From contig LR746265.1 of assembly GCA_902729315.2 (NCBI GenBank), forward strand, positions 1,344,892 through 1,408,891: 64,000 nucleotides of DNA, read 5' to 3'. The position numbers and the translations under genes were made by a program. Source of the DNA: Spirodela intermedia (taxonomy: Eukaryota; Streptophyta; Magnoliopsida; Alismatales; Araceae). Below, piece after piece: positions 59,252-64,000 of the stretch. The notes under the pieces were generated by a model that saw only the letters and a program-made list of their open reading frames with translations, searched no databases and was not told the origin of the DNA. Positions within the stretch are counted from its first letter, which is position 1. Each line of letters begins with the position of its first letter.

Positions 59252-62200
59252 CTACAAATTGAGGGGGGCCTGTGGGTCAAACTCAAGAGCATCTCCGGCT
59301 GGTTGTAGAGAAGGCGCTGTGAAAGTGGGGGGGTACCCATCAAAAAACTTCTCATCGGCGGCGCCGCCACCGACTGTGCTAGCTGCCTCTGTGGGCACCA
59401 CCACCGCCGCCGCCGCCGCCTTGAAGCTCCCCATGGGGGGAGTCCATGCCGGCGGAGCAAGAGGGCTGGGGGCGGAGGGGTCCTGGTTCAGAATGTGCAC
59501 AGAGGAGCCCGACGGGTTCTGGGGAGAATTTCCGGTCGTCCTCTTGCTCGAGCTGGCGGTGGTGGAGAGAGATGTGGACTGCTGTTGCTGGTTCTTCTGT
59601 GGCGGCGATTTGGGCCTCAAGCTTTCGATATCTGGGGTTGTGACGACGAGGTGGGGAGCGTCCAGCGGCGGGTTCCGCCCGCCGCCGCCCTGCCAGACCT
59701 TCCCGTCCTTGTCGGCGAAGTTCTTGCAGTATGCCTGAGAGAACGACACTTGTCACAGTTCCAAACTGGGCAGGAATTGCCCATTAATGGAGGGGAAAAC
59801 AGCAGATCATTCTACCTCCTTGTTGAAATTTGAAGAGGATAGCTCTTTGCCGAGGGTGAGCCAGCCTGAGCGGATGTTGTGGTCCTCGCCGAAGAGCTCG
59901 ACTCTCCTCCGGCCCAAAGAAAAGTGCTCCACGATTCGATACAGATCTTCTGGCTTCGTGGTTGAACCTGGGGTGGCCACATTGACCGTAAGTGTTGCGC
60001 ACAGGGTGTTTGGGAAAATTAAGCTGTGTATAAGAGCGAGGATCTTCTTGAACTGGAAGCCAAAAACAGAGCAATACCCAGAAGATCAACCGTCTGGTAA
60101 TGGAGTCATCAAATATGGCCCCACCGTCCTAAATTGAAAGCAATATCCGGATGGTAATCATGGGACGGAATCAGAATTCAGATTTGATTATTTTCGGCTT
60201 TATGTAATGGAGGGAGATGGGTCAAAAGGTTGTGCACAAGGCGAAAATAACTTACTATCAAAATCTACAGTGAGATTAGGGGATCAATGGGCTCTATGTT
60301 TTAGCACTTCGACTGGACTGTGAGATTACTGTAAGATGAATATTTAATTGCAGGGTCATTAAGAGATCAAATGAACTCCTAATCTCAGCAGAGAATCTCC
60401 ATTAAGTAATCCCAGATTAAAAAAGAATGTTAATTAAAATCTTATATTTCTAGCCATAAAGGAAAAAGGAGCAAGTCTAGACTAGATTTCATAATCCAAA
60501 TGCAACCATATGAACAATGCTTGGCTTGAAATTTCAACCATAAATATAACTAGTGCAGTGAAAGGCCGCCATGAGATTATCATTAGAATCATCATCATCA
60601 CCACCATCAATCAGCAGTACTTCCCATCTTACGCTCTCAATACAATTGGAGCTCCTCCTTTTATGCCCCAACAGGTAATATCAGAGGAAAAAAACCGAAT
60701 TATAGACTGATTTTTTTGGGTAACATGGTACTAACCATAAGGAGGTTCTTCGGCAATAATAACATCCGTGTCAATATTAGCATGGATAATATGACCATCG
60801 GTGCTGCGGCGAACAGTTCCTTTTATGCCCATCAGGCAATGTTCCTAACCAAAAAAATAAGGGAAAAGATGACGAGCTGAAGAAAAGGACAGCCAGAAAG
60901 TGGAGGAATAGATGACAGGACGCTGACTACCAAAACAACTATGCACTGAGGTAACGGAACCAATGGGTCCATTCACTAACCTTAGAATGCTGAAACAATG
61001 TGTGGGAGTCATGACGTAAAGATGGAGCAGCATTTGTCTTATTGGTCTTCACCCAACAGATGTCTTCGCACCTCCTAAAGCCCCACTATGTATTTACCAG
61101 ATTCAAGTAACCAAACAGTAAGAGAAGAAAAATAAAAGTCAGTATAAAACACAACAACAGGAACCTGATTAAAGGAAACTTTAAAAGTAAAAGAGTAAAT
61201 TCCATAGCTGGCTACCTTCTTTAGGCACTGACGACCTTGCTCAAGGCCCACACCATCCCCAACCCAGAGGAAGATAAATGAGGGAGTGTCAGCGATAGCC
61301 TGAGGATGTGAACACAGATAACGTAGTTATAATCTAAACAGAAACCGTATAAAAAAAGTGGGACATCTGAAGATAAGGATAGTTACCTCGATCTTAAGGT
61401 TTTGGATCTCTTCAAACGTCCAAGATTCCATATGATCAGCAACACCTGGTGCTCGATGAACATATTCCTCCCAGGGAGGATCCACAAGAATCACATCAAA
61501 CTTGGTGCCAAAGAACTCGGGGCTTAGTGCAAACTCACGGAGGTCACATTTATAATACATTGGTGGAGTAGCAGATTTTGCTACTATTTCATCTTTTTTC
61601 TGAATCAGCTCCCTGAGCTTAGGATAATCCTCCACAACACTTGTGAGCTCCAGCTCTCTGATGAAATTCTGGGGTCTCATACCAGTATCAACAAAATTTT
61701 GAGAGTAGTCATTTTGCTCTCCTCTTGAAGGGGCCTTGCCAGGTGGTCCACTCATTCTTGATGGGGTCCATCCACCAGGCGCTTTATCATGTGGCATCCC
61801 ACGACTCACTGGTCCAATGGCAGTGAATTCAGGATTTGGCGTATTCAGGGGAACTCCTCTGCCAGGTCCAGGTTGATTAAAGTACATACCATGGTTAGGC
61901 CCAGCTGCCATACCAGGTGGAAACCTGGGCCCAGAAGGTCCAGTAGGAAGAGGAGAAAGTGCAGGAGGAACACCTAGCATATTCATATCAATCCCACGCC
62001 CTCCTTGCCAAACAACAGGAGGAAATCCTGGAAGAAATACGCCATGCCCAATTGGTGGTCCTGGAGAGGGAGACATATTTGGTCCAATTGGTGGCATGGC
62101 TCCTGGTGGCAATCCAAGATGACCAAAGGGAGGTCCTAACATGGGCAACTGTATCCCTCCCCGTTGGACATCCCTGCCTGGCAATCTTCCTCTTCCACCT

Positions 62201-64000
62201 CTCATGGACCTTCCCATTTTTGCACCTTGCTGAACGGACCTATTGATAGAACTTGATCCTTGATTATTTCCAAATGGTGGTTGTGAACCGTTACCAACAA
62301 TCTGGACAACACCTGTACGATTAGAATTCATGATACTCTTCTGGGCTCTTCCTTTGGAGCCCTGGGTGTCAAAAGAATTTCTACTATAGTTTTGATCCAT
62401 GGGTGAACCATCATCTCCGTATCTTTCCTGTGGATCATCTCCTTGCCCAAAAGAAGCTTTGCTTCTATTCTCAGCTGTATAAGCCCATTCTTCGTCACTC
62501 ACTCCAGAAGGAAATTCCGATGTTACGCCTCCTTCAGATCTCCTCCCTTGAAGGGTTGAAACAGAGCTCTCTCGTCCAAAATCAAGATTCTTATTAGGTC
62601 TGATCTCTATTGTATCAGAATGGTCATTCACATTTCCAAAACCAGATGATGCTTTAGTAGCTTCATTCCTGCCTCGACTGTCTTTTCTATGGGTAGATCG
62701 ACTATGATATTTATCACCATCCCAATCCTTGTCATAATCTAACTCAGCATCACGATCTTTATTTTCTCTGTCCTGTCTAGTTGCATGGCTTCTTCTCCAG
62801 TGATCTTTAGAAACCTCACGATCCCTGTTTCTATCATCCCTGTATCCATCCTTTCCCTTGGACGATCGAGAATCCCTGTATCCATCTCTGTCTCGAGTGT
62901 TTAAGTTTTTCTCATTGTCTGACTCAGACAGCCCTCGGTCCGCATCATCTGACTCCTTGTAATGTTTTCTTTCAGGAGAGTGTGACCTTTTACTGTGCCT
63001 CCTTTCCCTAGACTCCCTAACACTTCTATCCCTACTCCGTCCATACCCATCATCATCAACATTAACGGATTTCTCACGAATGTCCCGGTGCTGCTTGTGC
63101 TTATCTGACTTCTCACCTTGTGATCTAGAGCTGGTCCTATGGGAACTAGGCTCTATATCCTCCACAGACCTATCTCGGTTTCTCCTTTGTTTTTCATCCT
63201 TCACGTCTCCCTCAAACCTAGTATCACGTGCTGATCTGCTTTCATCATCCTTGACCTCGGGTCTTCCCTTATTGCTGTCTCCATCAACCCTTCTTTCATC
63301 TGCATTACCTGATCTATCACTCCTATCAACAACCGAGTCCAAAAGTCCACTTTTGGCGTCTCCAAGATCATTTCTAGAATCCGCTCTTTCCTTGGAAGAC
63401 CCTTGCTTATTGTGATCAGAAGCCTTTCCACCCCTTGAATCAGATCTATCAGCATAGCTACCGTCTTCGGCTTTTCTTCCCAAATCATTTTCATCCCATT
63501 TTCTACGGGAATGACTCTTCTCCTGATCGCGCGAACTATGACTTTTGTCCCTATGGCTCTCTTTTCTCTCAGTATATCTTGAATCTTTTGTCTGCACTTT
63601 CTCTAGCTCACTCTCATGTGACCCATCCGCTTTGGTCCTGCTTCTGCTCTGAGCGCTCTCGTGCCCAGATGATTTTACGCTTGTTTTCCTTGAAGAAGAC
63701 TTCTCATTATCCTCTCCTCTGACCTTCCGGCTGCTCTCAGATTCTCTTTCTCGGTATCCATCACCAGACCTCTTCTCACTCCTGTCCTCTTGATTCTTCT
63801 TTGGAACTTTGGAACGCGACTCTCTTCTCACGTCATAATCCTCATCGTCACCACTGTCTGCGCGGCTGGAGACGCCAGACTTCCTCCTCCCATCATTCCT
63901 CTCTCCAGAACTCTTCCTCTTTCCAGTTTCTCTTTCCTCAGCTTCAACAGTGCTGCTGCTATGCTGTCTCAATTTGTTGCTCGACCTGTGCTTCCTCTTA
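59252..64000 (-). CDS. MTB: METTL14-type m6A RNA methyltransferase subunit MTB (partial, N-terminus outside window)
   Basis: Six visible exons: 61387-64000 (continues beyond the window), 61216-61299, 60981-61085, 60736-60844, 59816-59967, 59252-59734. Phases close to the stop. MTB pairs with MTA (METTL3-type) in the nuclear complex that writes N6-methyladenosine on mRNA. The visible ~1180 residues start with a long Arg/Ser/Asp/Glu/Lys-rich disordered region. A Gly/Pro/Met-rich segment follows ([27 protein letters not shown]). The MT-A70 domain begins near [18 protein letters not shown], with [79 protein letters not shown] and [15 protein letters not shown]. The C-terminal tail is Ser/Pro/Gln-rich and low-complexity. 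The match to Arabidopsis EMB1691 is strong. No start Met is visible. Confidence 0.95.

Overview
This is plant nuclear DNA, most likely from a flowering plant. Most genes are split by many short GT/AG introns. The window holds chlorophyll-degradation, NAC, PHD-acetyltransferase and plant m6A-writer genes. Several first exons (NAC, PAO, ALIX, NFD6-like) are very GC-rich while later exons and introns are AT-rich. That 5'-to-3' GC gradient hints at a monocot, but I cannot prove it. GA/CT microsatellites are very frequent.

Region 1 (1-12 kb) is a local cluster of secreted glycine-rich protein (GRP) genes. Three look intact: one on + (2018-2785) and two on - (7809-8381, 10612-11016). One + copy (5713-6238) is broken, and weak GRP relics lie at about 240-1400. 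The intact cluster copies share a signal peptide followed by a short RVLT-type head and then Gly/Ser/Tyr repeats. A fifth, more diverged intronless GRP sits alone at 33250-33957 (-).

Region 2 (12-64 kb) is ordinary gene-dense DNA with every recognised gene on the minus strand. Listed by coordinate: a twin-CX9C (CHCH) protein (12988-13850), signal peptidase catalytic subunit SEC11 (15928-21002), a membrane-tethered NAC transcription factor (22731-28361), an NFD6-like small organelle protein (32321-32903), the diverged GRP, ALIX/BRO1 (34430-41528), pheophorbide a oxygenase PAO (42110-45882), a double-PHD/GNAT chromatin protein (46377-53011), an Lsi2-type transporter (54371-56881), and the METTL14-type m6A writer MTB (59252 to beyond 64000). 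I rebuilt exon/intron structures by hand from splice sites and reading-frame phase. The phases close for SEC11, NAC, ALIX, PAO, PHD-GNAT, Lsi2-like and the visible part of MTB.

Functionally the genes are unrelated neighbours: ER protein processing, endosomal sorting, chlorophyll breakdown, chromatin and RNA modification, and metalloid transport. The GRP cluster is the only group that looks like a local family expansion. No CRISPR array, rRNA or convincing tRNA was seen, and no intact transposable element was recognised.
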